Part shown: piece by piece, positions 17,521 to 27,151 of the stretch | How positions within the stretch are numbered: the stretch's first letter is position 1 | Layout of the letters: the number at the start of each line of letters is the position of its first letter | DNA from: an uncultured Lachnospiraceae bacterium | Lineage (GTDB): Bacteria > Bacillota > Clostridia > Lachnospirales > Lachnospiraceae | Length of the DNA: 36,046 bases | Direction of reading: 5' to 3' | Assembly (NCBI GenBank): GCA_947600145.1 | Contig: CANQGA010000011.1 | Span: 1-36,046 of the forward strand | The notes under the pieces: model-generated | Databases searched by the model: none | What the model saw: the letters and a program-made list of their open reading frames with translations, nothing else | Told to the model about the DNA's origin: nothing | Program-made: the position numbers and the translations under genes

Positions 17521-20085
17521 TTATTGAATCACGTAACTGAGTGCCGGAACAGATACGCCGTCGATGGTCTCATCCACGTCGCTGTAATTGAAGTACACCT
17601 TCGCGCCGTTGGAGTAAGTCACGATCCGCAGGTATTCATTGCGGTCATACAGCTCATGCTCGGTGATCACAGCATCCTTCGTCGCGTTGAAGAAGGTCTG
17701 ATAAGCATCATAGTATGCGCCAATCCGGTCTTTCCAGTAACTGTAATCCACAGCGAAATAGTGCTCCTGCTCGGTCTCGGACAAAAGCGAACTGTCATTA
17801 TACATGAACGAGAATTTCGGAGCGCTGCCGCCCTCCAGCACATGCATGAAGTTTGCGTCCACATCCGTGCTCTCCAGGTTCAGAGACTCGGAGGAGTATG
17901 TCTTGTAGCCGTTCAGTACCATCTGCATGAACGGAATAGACGCGTCGAAGATCCTCATGCCGCTGTCCTCTGTCGGAATATCCGTCAGGTAGTTACTGTA
18001 GGCATAAGCGTCGCTGGCAGGATTGGAAAGCATGATGGTCATGCCGTCCGTAAGCGCAGCAGCAGCATTGTCCATAATCTGCTTTCCGGTCGAGAGTGAA
18101 ACCTGCTGATCCCGGTAATTCGTCGGAATGAAGGTAAACAGGTCACTGGTTGCCATTGTCGTCAGACCAATCTTCTTCTGATAGGAGGATTTCACATTAC
18201 TTAAATACTTCTCAATATAGTTCGGGTTGATAATGTACAGCGGAAAATCCGTATCTTCCTCCACTTCTTTTTGCACCGGATCAAACGAATAGATCTGTCC
18301 GCGCTCATTGATGATATCCCAGGAAACCGCCTCGTTGCTCAGCTTCTTCTTGGTATAAGCCGTCTGAAGCTGCAGGTTCGGGAAGATCTGAACACCGATG
18401 GAATCCGCGTAGGACTTCAGGCTGTTCCAGGCAGAGGAGCCGCCCAGCCCGGACGCGAACTTGATCCCCTTGTCCAGAGATCTCTGATTCATTCCGCCGT
18501 TCACCATACCGCTGTAAATCAGTTTGATGTTCTTCATGCCGGCGCCGTTTAAATCGCTTAAAATCTCCTGAGCCTGCTTAAAGGAAGTCAGCGTCTGCTT
18601 GCCGTCATAGGGGATGCCGAGCATAAACTGGGTCTTGTCCGTGGATCCCATCAGTTCCACATAGAACGGGGCATCGTCTTCAGCCGCCTCACTGGAAAAG
18701 CCTTTTGCTTCCAGGTAATCGGCATAGCAGTTGGCCATATCCACATAGTCCGCGTCCTCTCCGAGCCATTTATAACGGACCCTGATCAGGTCGTCATAGA
18801 CATCGTCTGTGGCTTTATAGAGCGTGAACTCACCAGCCGAGTTCGAGGCGCCGGTGCTTACCGCCTGCTGGGTCTGGATATCAAAGGAGAGCTTCAGCTT
18901 GCAGAAAGGCTCCGCGTTATCCTGGCCGCTTACATAAGCGTCCATGAACGCCACCTCGGCCCCATTCTCGATGATGCCGAAGATCGTGCTGTCCGAAGCC
19001 TTCATGCCAAACACCGGCATCATGGCCTCTTTCTTCTGCTGATAAGTCGTCGCGTTGACCAGCTGGTCGCCGTTATAGAACGCGCTGGCGAAATGATACT
19101 CTTTCACCTTGTCGCTGTCCAGATAGATCAGGGCGCCGCTTCCGTCCGGAACGAACATATAGCCTTCCTCAACGTCCTTGTCCGCCGCGGAGGTCAGGAA
19201 ATACGGGATCAGCTCCAGCTTATTGATCGGGTTGTCAGCACCTGTCTCGATCATCTTGGTGTCCACGCTCACGACCAGATCCCCGTCCTCCAGCGTATAT
19301 TCCACAGGAACGCTGATAAAAAGGTTGCTGGGGTAATCCTCCGGCGGCGCTTCCGCCGCTTCCAGATCTTCTAAAAGAGCATCGTTCGTATACTGGCCAA
19401 TTTCATAGAAGAACTTCGAGACCTCTTTTAAGGCCATGCTTCCGATCTTGTTCTGGTCATTGGTATTGAATCGTCTCTGCCAGGTACCATCGGAAAGCTG
19501 AGTGTAGTAATTCTTCTTAAAGTTAGCAAGCTGCCCTGCGTCCAGGTATTGAAGGATGAACTCATTCATGCGCTCATCCGACATCCGGATTGGAAAATTC
19601 TTATAAGTAAAGTCGTCATTACCCATCCGGTAAACAATGCGGATACCATTATCCAGCTTCTGATAACATAACTGATCCAAGGCAACACACATACTATAGG
19701 AATCATATGTGGACACCGTGCTGTATAGCAGGTTGTTACGCTTCGTCCCCGAAAAATAAGTAACAAGTACGTCCGACTGCTGGCGATTGCTTAACGATCC
19801 CATGCCCTCGCTGTGAGTCATGTTAGTATCCTGGTACACGCCTGTTGCGGTATCATACCAGCGGACGACACCAGAGTCTGGATTCAGCTGAAGCTGCATA
19901 CCGCCGTTTTCAGCCACTACGACAAAATCCTTTCCTTTCAATTCTGTGTCGTATTCCTGGTTGTCCCAATAACTCTCGGCCGGTGCCTCGTTCTGCTCCG
20001 TCTCCGCGGAGGAAGAACATCCAGCCAGAAGCGTAAGGCTAAGAGCCGACAGTGCCAAATATAACGCTAACTTATCTTTTCTCAT
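17521..20085 (-). CDS. DUF5696-family lipoprotein (large predicted extracellular protein)
   Basis: Lipobox LLAGCSSSAE; sequence resembles DUF5696 proteins known from ABC/YIP1 operons (recognition from memory, not searched). Confidence 0.7.
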   Translation of the reverse strand: MRKDKLALYLALSALSLTLLAGCSSSAETEQNEAPAESYWDNQEYDTELKGKDFVVVAENGGMQLQLNPDSGVVRWYDTATGVYQDTNMTHSEGMGSLSNRQQSDVLVTYFSGTKRNNLLYSTVSTYDSYSMCVALDQLCYQKLDNGIRIVYRMGNDDFTYKNFPIRMSDERMNEFILQYLDAGQLANFKKNYYTQLSDGTWQRRFNTNDQNKIGSMALKEVSKFFYEIGQYTNDALLEDLEAAEAPPEDYPSNLFISVPVEYTLEDGDLVVSVDTKMIETGADNPINKLELIPYFLTSAADKDVEEGYMFVPDGSGALIYLDSDKVKEYHFASAFYNGDQLVNATTYQQKKEAMMPVFGMKASDSTIFGIIENGAEVAFMDAYVSGQDNAEPFCKLKLSFDIQTQQAVSTGASNSAGEFTLYKATDDVYDDLIRVRYKWLGEDADYVDMANCYADYLEAKGFSSEAAEDDAPFYVELMGSTDKTQFMLGIPYDGKQTLTSFKQAQEILSDLNGAGMKNIKLIYSGMVNGGMNQRSLDKGIKFASGLGGSSAWNSLKSYADSIGVQIFPNLQLQTAYTKKKLSNEAVSWDIINERGQIYSFDPVQKEVEEDTDFPLYIINPNYIEKYLSNVKSSYQKKIGLTTMATSDLFTFIPTNYRDQQVSLSTGKQIMDNAAAALTDGMTIMLSNPASDAYAYSNYLTDIPTEDSGMRIFDASIPFMQMVLNGYKTYSSESLNLESTDVDANFMHVLEGGSAPKFSFMYNDSSLLSETEQEHYFAVDYSYWKDRIGAYYDAYQTFFNATKDAVITEHELYDRNEYLRIVTYSNGAKVYFNYSDVDETIDGVSVPALSYVIQ

Positions 20086-20101
20086 CTCTTCCGCCTCCTT
20101 C

Positions 20102-22180
20102 CTAACTTACCAGCCGGATCTCTCTTACGATCTCGATCATATCATTGACGAATTTCGCAAGCAGAGTCGCAAACAGCATCGCTACGAAACAGATGATAAG
20201 GATCGCCACCGCCGAAAGGATCAGCGTGGCAACGTTCTTCGTGAATGTATACTGGTGCACCATGATGGTACCGATAAACATATAGAAGAAGAACAGTACG
20301 ATTCCGAATATGAACAGCGCGCTCACCAGAGCCGCCTCATCCAGGGTTACAAAATTGGAGAGGATGGTTCCGGCCAGATACAGCCAGCAGGCGGGATACA
20401 GGGAGTATCCGACTACCTTGATGATATGCACCAGCTTGCCCTTGCCGCTCATCAGAACGCCGACCGCCCAGTTGCCTGCGATAAACGCCACATACGGAAG
20501 GATCGCGCTGCCGACGATCAACGGCACATTCACATTCTTAATGTCCACAAAGGAAACCAGGAAGCCTGTATAGCGGTACTTGATCAGGCTGATCCAGCCA
20601 AACGCGATGATCACGCAGATGCTGAATATCAGCGAACCGTCGTCGTAATACTTCACGTCGTCAAACGCCTTGAACGGGCTGGTCAGCACATAGCCGGGCC
20701 ATTTGAACAGCGTAAATTTGGTCTTTTCCCAGAACCGGGCCAGCTTCGTATCTTTCTTCTTGGCAGGTCTGAAATGACGGTACACCTTGTACGCGACAAA
20801 GAGTACGATCACAGCCGCCAGAATTCCGATGATCTTGCCGAAGTTGGCGTCCATCCACGCGCCGGACACGCGGTCATATGCGTTGGAATAATAGGAACGG
20901 TCGACGCCGAGGTAGAAATTATTCATTGCCTCCTCATAGTCGCCGGTGCGCATCTGGTATTTGCCGAGACCAAGGTTCGCGTAATAGAAGTTGCTGTTGA
21001 TGTCCAGCACTGCCTGCCAGCAGCGGGCCGCCTCTGCGTAATCATATTTGGACTGGGCTACCAGACCGTCATTGATCAGCGCGCCGTAAGTCGTCGGCAT
21101 GAACACTTCCATGGACTGGTATACGATATCGACCACAAGGATCTTGTCGTCCATGAAGCACATGCTGACCGGGGAACGGAGCAGCCCCTTCTGATCGCCA
21201 GAGCCGGCCAGTTCGTACATCAGATAGCCGTCCGAACTATACACGAAAATCCGAGAACGATTGGAGTCCAAAACTGCAAATCGTCCATCCTCCGCTACAG
21301 CGATCCCGTTTAAGTTGGAAAGTGTCTTGCCGCTCTCATAGTCGCCCATGGGATACTCGACAAAATCGTTCACCGTAAGGACATTCTCACCGGAGGAATT
21401 CAGCTTTCGGATCGGCTCCTCCTCAGAGTTGCCGCTGATGCTGGCAAAGATGAAGCCGTCCTTGTCGATCGCCAGGTCGCTGTATGTCGTAGGCAGCCAT
21501 AATTCGCTTCGGGCCAACTGCTCTTCTGACGCAATCTGCCTCCAGAACAGACTCCAGAGGCTATAGGAAACCTCTGTCGCGCCGACATAGCGATTGAATT
21601 TGCCTTCAGGGTCCAGCTCGACGAAACCCTCGTAGCAGTTGCGGACCAGCACATAGATACGGCCGACACTGTCAACCGCGATCTTGGTGGGCCGGTAGGC
21701 CACGGTCAGACCTGTACAGTGCGGGTCACCAATCACGCGAACGCACTGGAAGTTTTCGTCAAACTCGAGGATTTCCCCAAGGCTTTCCTCACAGACATAG
21801 ATATGTCCGTCTTCCGTAACATATAGGCCAGTCGGAGCAGAAATTTTGCCGGCTGTCCCATCGGGTCTGGTATAATCTGTGATTTGTTCCACATGCTCCA
21901 GATCCTTATCGGCGATGACAACATAACCGTTCAGCGTCAGATAAATCTTGTCATTCCGATAGAACACACCCGATACCGTAGACATACTGTCCAGATTAAG
22001 GTCACGGGCATAAATCGTCTCCTCCAGCTCGTAAGCGGCCGGTGCGGCAGTGACATTGCCCCAGATGTCGTAGGAATAGGTATCAGATGCATAGCACACC
22101 GTGCCAAATCCAAGGATGGCACACATTATGAGAGCAAACACCGCGACGTATTTGCTCAAAATCTTATTTGATCTTCGCAT
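20102..22180 (-). CDS. NHL-repeat + TM + YIP1-family membrane protein
   Basis: Signal peptide; beta-propeller repeats (APTGLYVTEDGHIYVCEESLGEILEFD, RPTKIAVDSVGRIYVL, NLNGIAVAEDGRFAVLDSNRSRIFVYSSDGYLMYEL); TPR-like segment; TM; C-terminal multi-TM Yip1 region. Confidence 0.78.
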   Translation of the reverse strand: MRRSNKILSKYVAVFALIMCAILGFGTVCYASDTYSYDIWGNVTAAPAAYELEETIYARDLNLDSMSTVSGVFYRNDKIYLTLNGYVVIADKDLEHVEQITDYTRPDGTAGKISAPTGLYVTEDGHIYVCEESLGEILEFDENFQCVRVIGDPHCTGLTVAYRPTKIAVDSVGRIYVLVRNCYEGFVELDPEGKFNRYVGATEVSYSLWSLFWRQIASEEQLARSELWLPTTYSDLAIDKDGFIFASISGNSEEEPIRKLNSSGENVLTVNDFVEYPMGDYESGKTLSNLNGIAVAEDGRFAVLDSNRSRIFVYSSDGYLMYELAGSGDQKGLLRSPVSMCFMDDKILVVDIVYQSMEVFMPTTYGALINDGLVAQSKYDYAEAARCWQAVLDINSNFYYANLGLGKYQMRTGDYEEAMNNFYLGVDRSYYSNAYDRVSGAWMDANFGKIIGILAAVIVLFVAYKVYRHFRPAKKKDTKLARFWEKTKFTLFKWPGYVLTSPFKAFDDVKYYDDGSLIFSICVIIAFGWISLIKYRYTGFLVSFVDIKNVNVPLIVGSAILPYVAFIAGNWAVGVLMSGKGKLVHIIKVVGYSLYPACWLYLAGTILSNFVTLDEAALVSALFIFGIVLFFFYMFIGTIMVHQYTFTKNVATLILSAVAILIICFVAMLFATLLAKFVNDMIEIVREIRLVS

Positions 22181-22190
22181 ACGCCACCTC

Positions 22191-23126
22191 TTATTCTTTC
22201 ATACCGGATGTAGCCATCGTAGATACCACGTTGTTCTGCATGATCAGGAACACGATCAGCGGAACAGCGAACATGATGATCGCGGATGCGGCGGATATGC
22301 CGGCGTAGGAACTCCCGACGCCGCTGATCTTGCCGCTCGCCAGCTGCTGTACCACATAGGCAAACCCTTTGTTGGCTTCGGTGTAGATGAACCTGTCGCC
22401 GGTGTTGGTCCAGAAGCTCTGGAACACCAGGATAAACGCGGTCACCAAAGCAGGTTTCGTAACAGGCATCACGATCAGGAAATGAATACGCACATAACCG
22501 GCGCCGTCGATCTGGGCCGCTTCCATTAAGCTGTCCGGGATCTGCTCCATGAAGTTCTTCATCAGGTACAGACCCAGCGTGGACGCGAAGCCGGGGATAA
22601 TGATCGCCCACTGCGTGTCCAGCATGCCCAGACGCGCGATGGTCAGGAAGTTGGGGATCATTGTGACCGTGGCGTTGAACATCAGCGAGTACACGATCAG
22701 CTGGTTGAAGAAATTCGATCCCGGGAACTTGTATTTCGCCAGCGGATAAGCGCACAGCGAAGCGATCACAATGTGTCCGATCGAGCCGACAACCACCACG
22801 AAGAGGGAGTTAAACAGCGACCGGGTCACAGGCACTACGGTGTTGGCAAGTACGTTTACAAAATCGCGATAGTTGTTAAACGTCGGATTCATGACCAGGA
22901 TCCTCGGAGGGAAGATGAACATCTCGTTCATCGGCTTTAAGGACTGGCTCAGCATGTAAATGACCGGGAAGAAGAAAGCGAGACCCATAAGCAGCAGGAA
23001 CAGGCCCAGGGCTACATTCCCCCAGAAGCTTCTCGGAGTTTTCTTAACCGACGGGGCGAAATCCAGCCTGGATTTCTTTTTCTTCAGATAATTCGATCTG
23101 ATTCTATTCAGAATATCCATCGTCAC
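22191..23126 (-). CDS. Carbohydrate ABC transporter permease (CUT1, MalG-type)
   Basis: GLAFFFPVIYMLSQSLKP...SLMEAAQIDGAGYVRIHFLIVMPVTKPALVT. Confidence 0.9.
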   Translation of the reverse strand: MTMDILNRIRSNYLKKKKSRLDFAPSVKKTPRSFWGNVALGLFLLLMGLAFFFPVIYMLSQSLKPMNEMFIFPPRILVMNPTFNNYRDFVNVLANTVVPVTRSLFNSLFVVVVGSIGHIVIASLCAYPLAKYKFPGSNFFNQLIVYSLMFNATVTMIPNFLTIARLGMLDTQWAIIIPGFASTLGLYLMKNFMEQIPDSLMEAAQIDGAGYVRIHFLIVMPVTKPALVTAFILVFQSFWTNTGDRFIYTEANKGFAYVVQQLASGKISGVGSSYAGISAASAIIMFAVPLIVFLIMQNNVVSTMATSGMKE

Positions 23127-23141
23127 TTCTCCTTTCTCCCA

Positions 23142-24077
23142 TCAGGTTCCGACCTTGCGGAGCAGTTTCTGGATCAGCATGTTGCAGACGATCATGAGCA
23201 GGAACAGAAGCACCGCGATCGCCGACGCGTAGCCCATCTCCATACGGATGGAGCCGTAGTCGTTTAAGTGGTTGACGATCGTATGGGACGCGTAGTTCGG
23301 GCTCGGGAAGCCGACTAAAGCGTCACCGACGCTGCCGACCGACAGGGAACTTGTGATCGTCATGACGGCGCCGAACAGAAGCTGAGGCTTCATATTCGGG
23401 AGCGTGATGTACCACAGCTCCTGCCAGCGGTTGCGGATCCCGTCGATGGCTCCGGCCTCATACTGGGCCTCATCGACGCCCTTAATGCCGGCGACGAAGG
23501 ACAAAAAGCCTACGCCCATGCTGGTCCACAGGGAAGCAAGGATCACGACGAGAGCCACATACTTCTCATCAGACAGCCACAGGATCGCTTCCTTCGTGAT
23601 TCCCAGGTTGCGCAGCGCGGCGTTTAAGTAGCCGTTGCTGTCGTTGGAGAAGATCTGTGCGAACACGGTGATAACGGCGGTGCCCGCCATACTCGGCGCG
23701 TAGAAGATCACCGTCAGAACCGTGCCCAGCTTGTGGGGCAGCTCGTTGATCATCCAGGCCAGGAGGAAGGAAAGGATATATCCGCCCGGTCCTACGATCA
23801 CAGCGATGATAAACGTATTCTTGATCGCCGTGATGAAAATATTGTCATCCAAAAACAGTTTGCGATAATTGCTGAGACCCACGAAGTTCGCCGGTTCCAA
23901 TACATTGAAATCCGTAAAGCTGTACCACATGGCCGTCAGAACGGGATATACAACAAAGATCGCGAACAGGATCATAAAGGGAGCGATCATGATGTACAGC
24001 GGGATACTCCTCTTCATATCGCGGAGAGTCAGATGAACTCTTCTCTGCAATGACATTTGATTCTTATTCTTAGCCAT
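23142..24077 (-). CDS. Carbohydrate ABC transporter permease (CUT1, MalF-type)
   Basis: IAPFMILFAIFVVYPVLTAMWYSFTDFNVL...QYEAGAIDGIRNRWQELWYITLPNMKPQLLF. Confidence 0.9.
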   Translation of the reverse strand: MAKNKNQMSLQRRVHLTLRDMKRSIPLYIMIAPFMILFAIFVVYPVLTAMWYSFTDFNVLEPANFVGLSNYRKLFLDDNIFITAIKNTFIIAVIVGPGGYILSFLLAWMINELPHKLGTVLTVIFYAPSMAGTAVITVFAQIFSNDSNGYLNAALRNLGITKEAILWLSDEKYVALVVILASLWTSMGVGFLSFVAGIKGVDEAQYEAGAIDGIRNRWQELWYITLPNMKPQLLFGAVMTITSSLSVGSVGDALVGFPSPNYASHTIVNHLNDYGSIRMEMGYASAIAVLLFLLMIVCNMLIQKLLRKVGT

Positions 24078-24090
24078 TCTCTCTCCCCTC

Positions 24091-27045
24091 CTATTCTGCC
24101 GTATTCAAACCAAACTCGGTACGCTTGTTGGTGATCTCGGTGTTGATCGCGTCGAGTTCGATATACAGGGTGTCAACAGGTTCCAGATTCTCGGATACCA
24201 CGGCTGTGAACGCGTTGCGGATCGTACGTCCCGTGATGTATCCGCCGGGGATCTGCGGCTCCGCCTTCAGATCGCCGGAATCGATGATGGAAAGCACCAC
24301 GCTCTTGAACTCCTCGTTTAAGCCGCCTCCGCGGATCGCTTCGATGTTCGATACCGGAAGCTCAGCCGCTTCGCCGTTCTCCGCCTTCAGCTCGGTGGAA
24401 TATCCGATCTGTGTATCCGCGTCTGTCCACCACTTCAGGAACTCCCACGCCTCATCCGTCATGCCGTCCTTCGCCACCGTGGAAGCCACGATGAAACAGG
24501 TTCCGATCATGCTGGCCGCGGAGTGGTCCACGGTGCCGTCCGCGAGACGCGTTCCTGGCATTCTGGCGATGGACCATTTGCCGGAGATCTCAGGAGCCGA
24601 CACGTTCAGGGTATTCACATAGGTGTAATCCACGACCATGACCGGGATCTCGCCGGTACGGAAACGTGTCACCAGGTTCACGGAATACTCCAGACCCTGT
24701 TTGGTATAATACTCCGTCCACTTCTTGAATACGCTCATCTGCTCGATCTGATCCATCAGCGTCGCCGTATGGTCCGCGTTGTACAGATCATAGCCTTCCT
24801 GATACAGCATGGAAAGGAAGATGCTGTTGACGGGAACCGTTGTGGAACTGGTGCCGCCGCCGAGGGTCATGTACTCATTGCTTCCCAGATAAACGTCCAT
24901 ATTCTCAGCTTCCAGATAGGGGATCAGGGCGATCAGATCGTCCCAGGTCTCCGGGACCTCAAGTCCCATGCTGTCCAGGATATCCTTCCGGTAGATCATC
25001 ACCGGGAAGGACAGCTGATCCGGAAGTCCGTACACGCCGCCCTCATACTCCAGGAACGGACGCACGCCGGACGGGAACCGCGAGAACACCTCTTCGAAAT
25101 CCGAGAACTTCGTCAGGTCGTAAGAAGCGTTGCGGTAAGCAAAGTTGGTGGGCTGGCTGTAGCTGGACTGCAGCACCACATCCGGGCCTCTGCCCGCCAC
25201 CGTCGCCGGAAGAACCGTGTCGCCCTGAACCATGCTCAGGTTGACCTCATAGTCCTTATCGGCAAACGCCGCGTTGATCATCTTCTGGATGATATCATAC
25301 TGACTTCTCACATCGACCGTGACCCAGACATCCAGCTGCTGTTTGTCTCCGGAGGAGGTATTGTCGGCATGGACCTTGAAGTCGTTGGTAAATGATCCGA
25401 TAAACGCGTTCCACGCATGGGCAACGTTCTGGAAGAAGTTGCCGTTGGCCTTAGGCAGCTTATAGCCGTCGCCGGTCACGACCACATAATCCAGTTCCAG
25501 AGGGACATTGTTGATGTTGTTGATCCAGTCGCCAAGCGCGGACAGTTTGTCGTTATAATCCTTTAAATATTTCGCCACGTCGTCGGCCTTCCTGATCAGC
25601 TTGATCATGCTGTTCATCATGTCGACAACGCCGGAAGTCTTGTTGGCAGACTCCATGGACTCACCGAACATATCCACGACCGCGTTCAGTCTCGTGTATT
25701 CCACCTTCAGGTCATCCGTCAGGTTCGGAAGATACGTGGTGATCTGATAATCGCGGTAGGTATCCGGATCCGTACCGGTCACTGCCGTGATCTCACGGTA
25801 AAGGTTGGTCAGGTTCGTCACACTGGTGCTGGCCATGTCAACCGCTTCCGCCAGACTGCCCAGAGTCGCTGTCAGGGAGATCGTGTTGGTTCCTTCCTCA
25901 AGGTAGAAATAATAATCTCCGCTGTCATCCCCCAGATATCCGATCTGCCAGTCGGGCGCGTAGTTGAACTTCAGCTCCGCAGCCTCCTCGAACGGGATAT
26001 CTCCGTTGATCCTCAGATAACGGGCGGAGTAGAATCCTCTGTTCAGATACTGCTTATAGCGGAACGCCAGTTTGTAAAGTCCCGCTTTCTTTGTCTCCAC
26101 CGTCCAGGTAAGCGTCTGGCCGGCAGTAGCCCAGTTATCGCCGCCGATCGTATTGTAAACGATGTTCGTGGCATGATACGGCTGGGTCCCCACAGAAGTA
26201 CGGTCATTGTTGGGAGAAAGCGAAGAACTGGACTTCACCGAAGTATCCTCCGCCTGCACAAGCAGCGCGCCCCCCGGGATCTCGTTGGGAATCACCTTCT
26301 CAGCGCCGACTTCTTCTGTATAATACGTGTAATAATCCTTATAGGACAGATATTTTCTGGCCGGGACGAGCGCCACCTCTCCGATCCCCAGTTTTCCCTG
26401 GGAGGAGGTAAATGTCACGGTGTTCTTTCCCTGGTCAAAATAAAACATATAACTGCCGACGGTATCGCAGTCCGTAGACTTGACATATGCCGTAGCCGGT
26501 CCCTCCATCTGGATCTGGGTAGGCGCGGCCTGATTCCCATCGACATTCATCAGCCAATCCTTGTTGTCGTCCGCCCACAGACGGTCGATCGTGAGATCCT
26601 CACAATCGGCGAACGGCAATTCACCATTAATATTGACATCACGCAAAATGCTCTGTGTGCTCGTGATATCCGGATAGTAGGTAAGCTGAATATGATATAG
26701 TCCGGCTTCTTTCACATCGAAATCGTAGGAGATGCTGCCTTCAGACTGGGTCCAGACGACCCCGTTTTCTTCCTGCAGTCCGTCCATCTCGGCGTCCGCG
26801 TAATCGGTTCCCGCCTTTACGATACTGGCCGTATCGTCTCCGACATAGGAATCCTTATGCTGGAACACATAATCCGAGTACGACACCGTATCATCACCAT
26901 AGCTGACATATTCTGCAAGAACTTCTTCTCTCGTCTGAACATATTCATCACTCGACGCAATATTCAATGCTACAACCGCTACCACGATCAACGCAACCAG
27001 AATACATATATTGCGAATGCGGGTTTTGTTCTTTTTCTTTTTCAC
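24091..27045 (-). CDS. Membrane-anchored extracellular solute-binding protein with two N-terminal CBM-like modules
   Basis: GTG start at 27045 (VKKKKNKTRIRN + TM) preceded by GGAAGG; duplicated AGLY..L.Y / INGE-DLPF / FYF..GKNTVTFTSS modules; C-terminal SBP domain (LDVWVTVDVRSQYDIIQKMINAAF...YGLPDQLSFPVMIYRKDILDSMGLEVPETWDDLI). Confidence 0.82.
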   Translation of the reverse strand: MKKKKNKTRIRNICILVALIVVAVVALNIASSDEYVQTREEVLAEYVSYGDDTVSYSDYVFQHKDSYVGDDTASIVKAGTDYADAEMDGLQEENGVVWTQSEGSISYDFDVKEAGLYHIQLTYYPDITSTQSILRDVNINGELPFADCEDLTIDRLWADDNKDWLMNVDGNQAAPTQIQMEGPATAYVKSTDCDTVGSYMFYFDQGKNTVTFTSSQGKLGIGEVALVPARKYLSYKDYYTYYTEEVGAEKVIPNEIPGGALLVQAEDTSVKSSSSLSPNNDRTSVGTQPYHATNIVYNTIGGDNWATAGQTLTWTVETKKAGLYKLAFRYKQYLNRGFYSARYLRINGDIPFEEAAELKFNYAPDWQIGYLGDDSGDYYFYLEEGTNTISLTATLGSLAEAVDMASTSVTNLTNLYREITAVTGTDPDTYRDYQITTYLPNLTDDLKVEYTRLNAVVDMFGESMESANKTSGVVDMMNSMIKLIRKADDVAKYLKDYNDKLSALGDWINNINNVPLELDYVVVTGDGYKLPKANGNFFQNVAHAWNAFIGSFTNDFKVHADNTSSGDKQQLDVWVTVDVRSQYDIIQKMINAAFADKDYEVNLSMVQGDTVLPATVAGRGPDVVLQSSYSQPTNFAYRNASYDLTKFSDFEEVFSRFPSGVRPFLEYEGGVYGLPDQLSFPVMIYRKDILDSMGLEVPETWDDLIALIPYLEAENMDVYLGSNEYMTLGGGTSSTTVPVNSIFLSMLYQEGYDLYNADHTATLMDQIEQMSVFKKWTEYYTKQGLEYSVNLVTRFRTGEIPVMVVDYTYVNTLNVSAPEISGKWSIARMPGTRLADGTVDHSAASMIGTCFIVASTVAKDGMTDEAWEFLKWWTDADTQIGYSTELKAENGEAAELPVSNIEAIRGGGLNEEFKSVVLSIIDSGDLKAEPQIPGGYITGRTIRNAFTAVVSENLEPVDTLYIELDAINTEITNKRTEFGLNTAE

Positions 27046-27079
27046 CCCGTCAGCCCTTCCATTTCTATGCATTATGTAA

Positions 27080-27107
27080 CTGCGGCCTGTGGTTACACAG
27101 GCCGCAG
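27080..27107 (-). promoter_or_regulatory. Intercistronic stem-loop between the two solute-binding protein genes
   Basis: Perfect 12-bp stem CTGCGGCCTGTG (27080-27091) / CACAGGCCGCAG (27096-27107), 4-nt loop; no U-tract. Confidence 0.8.
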
Positions 27108-27151
27108 CCACTCAGCATTAAGAATCATACTTCAGTTATGTTCGATACGGT

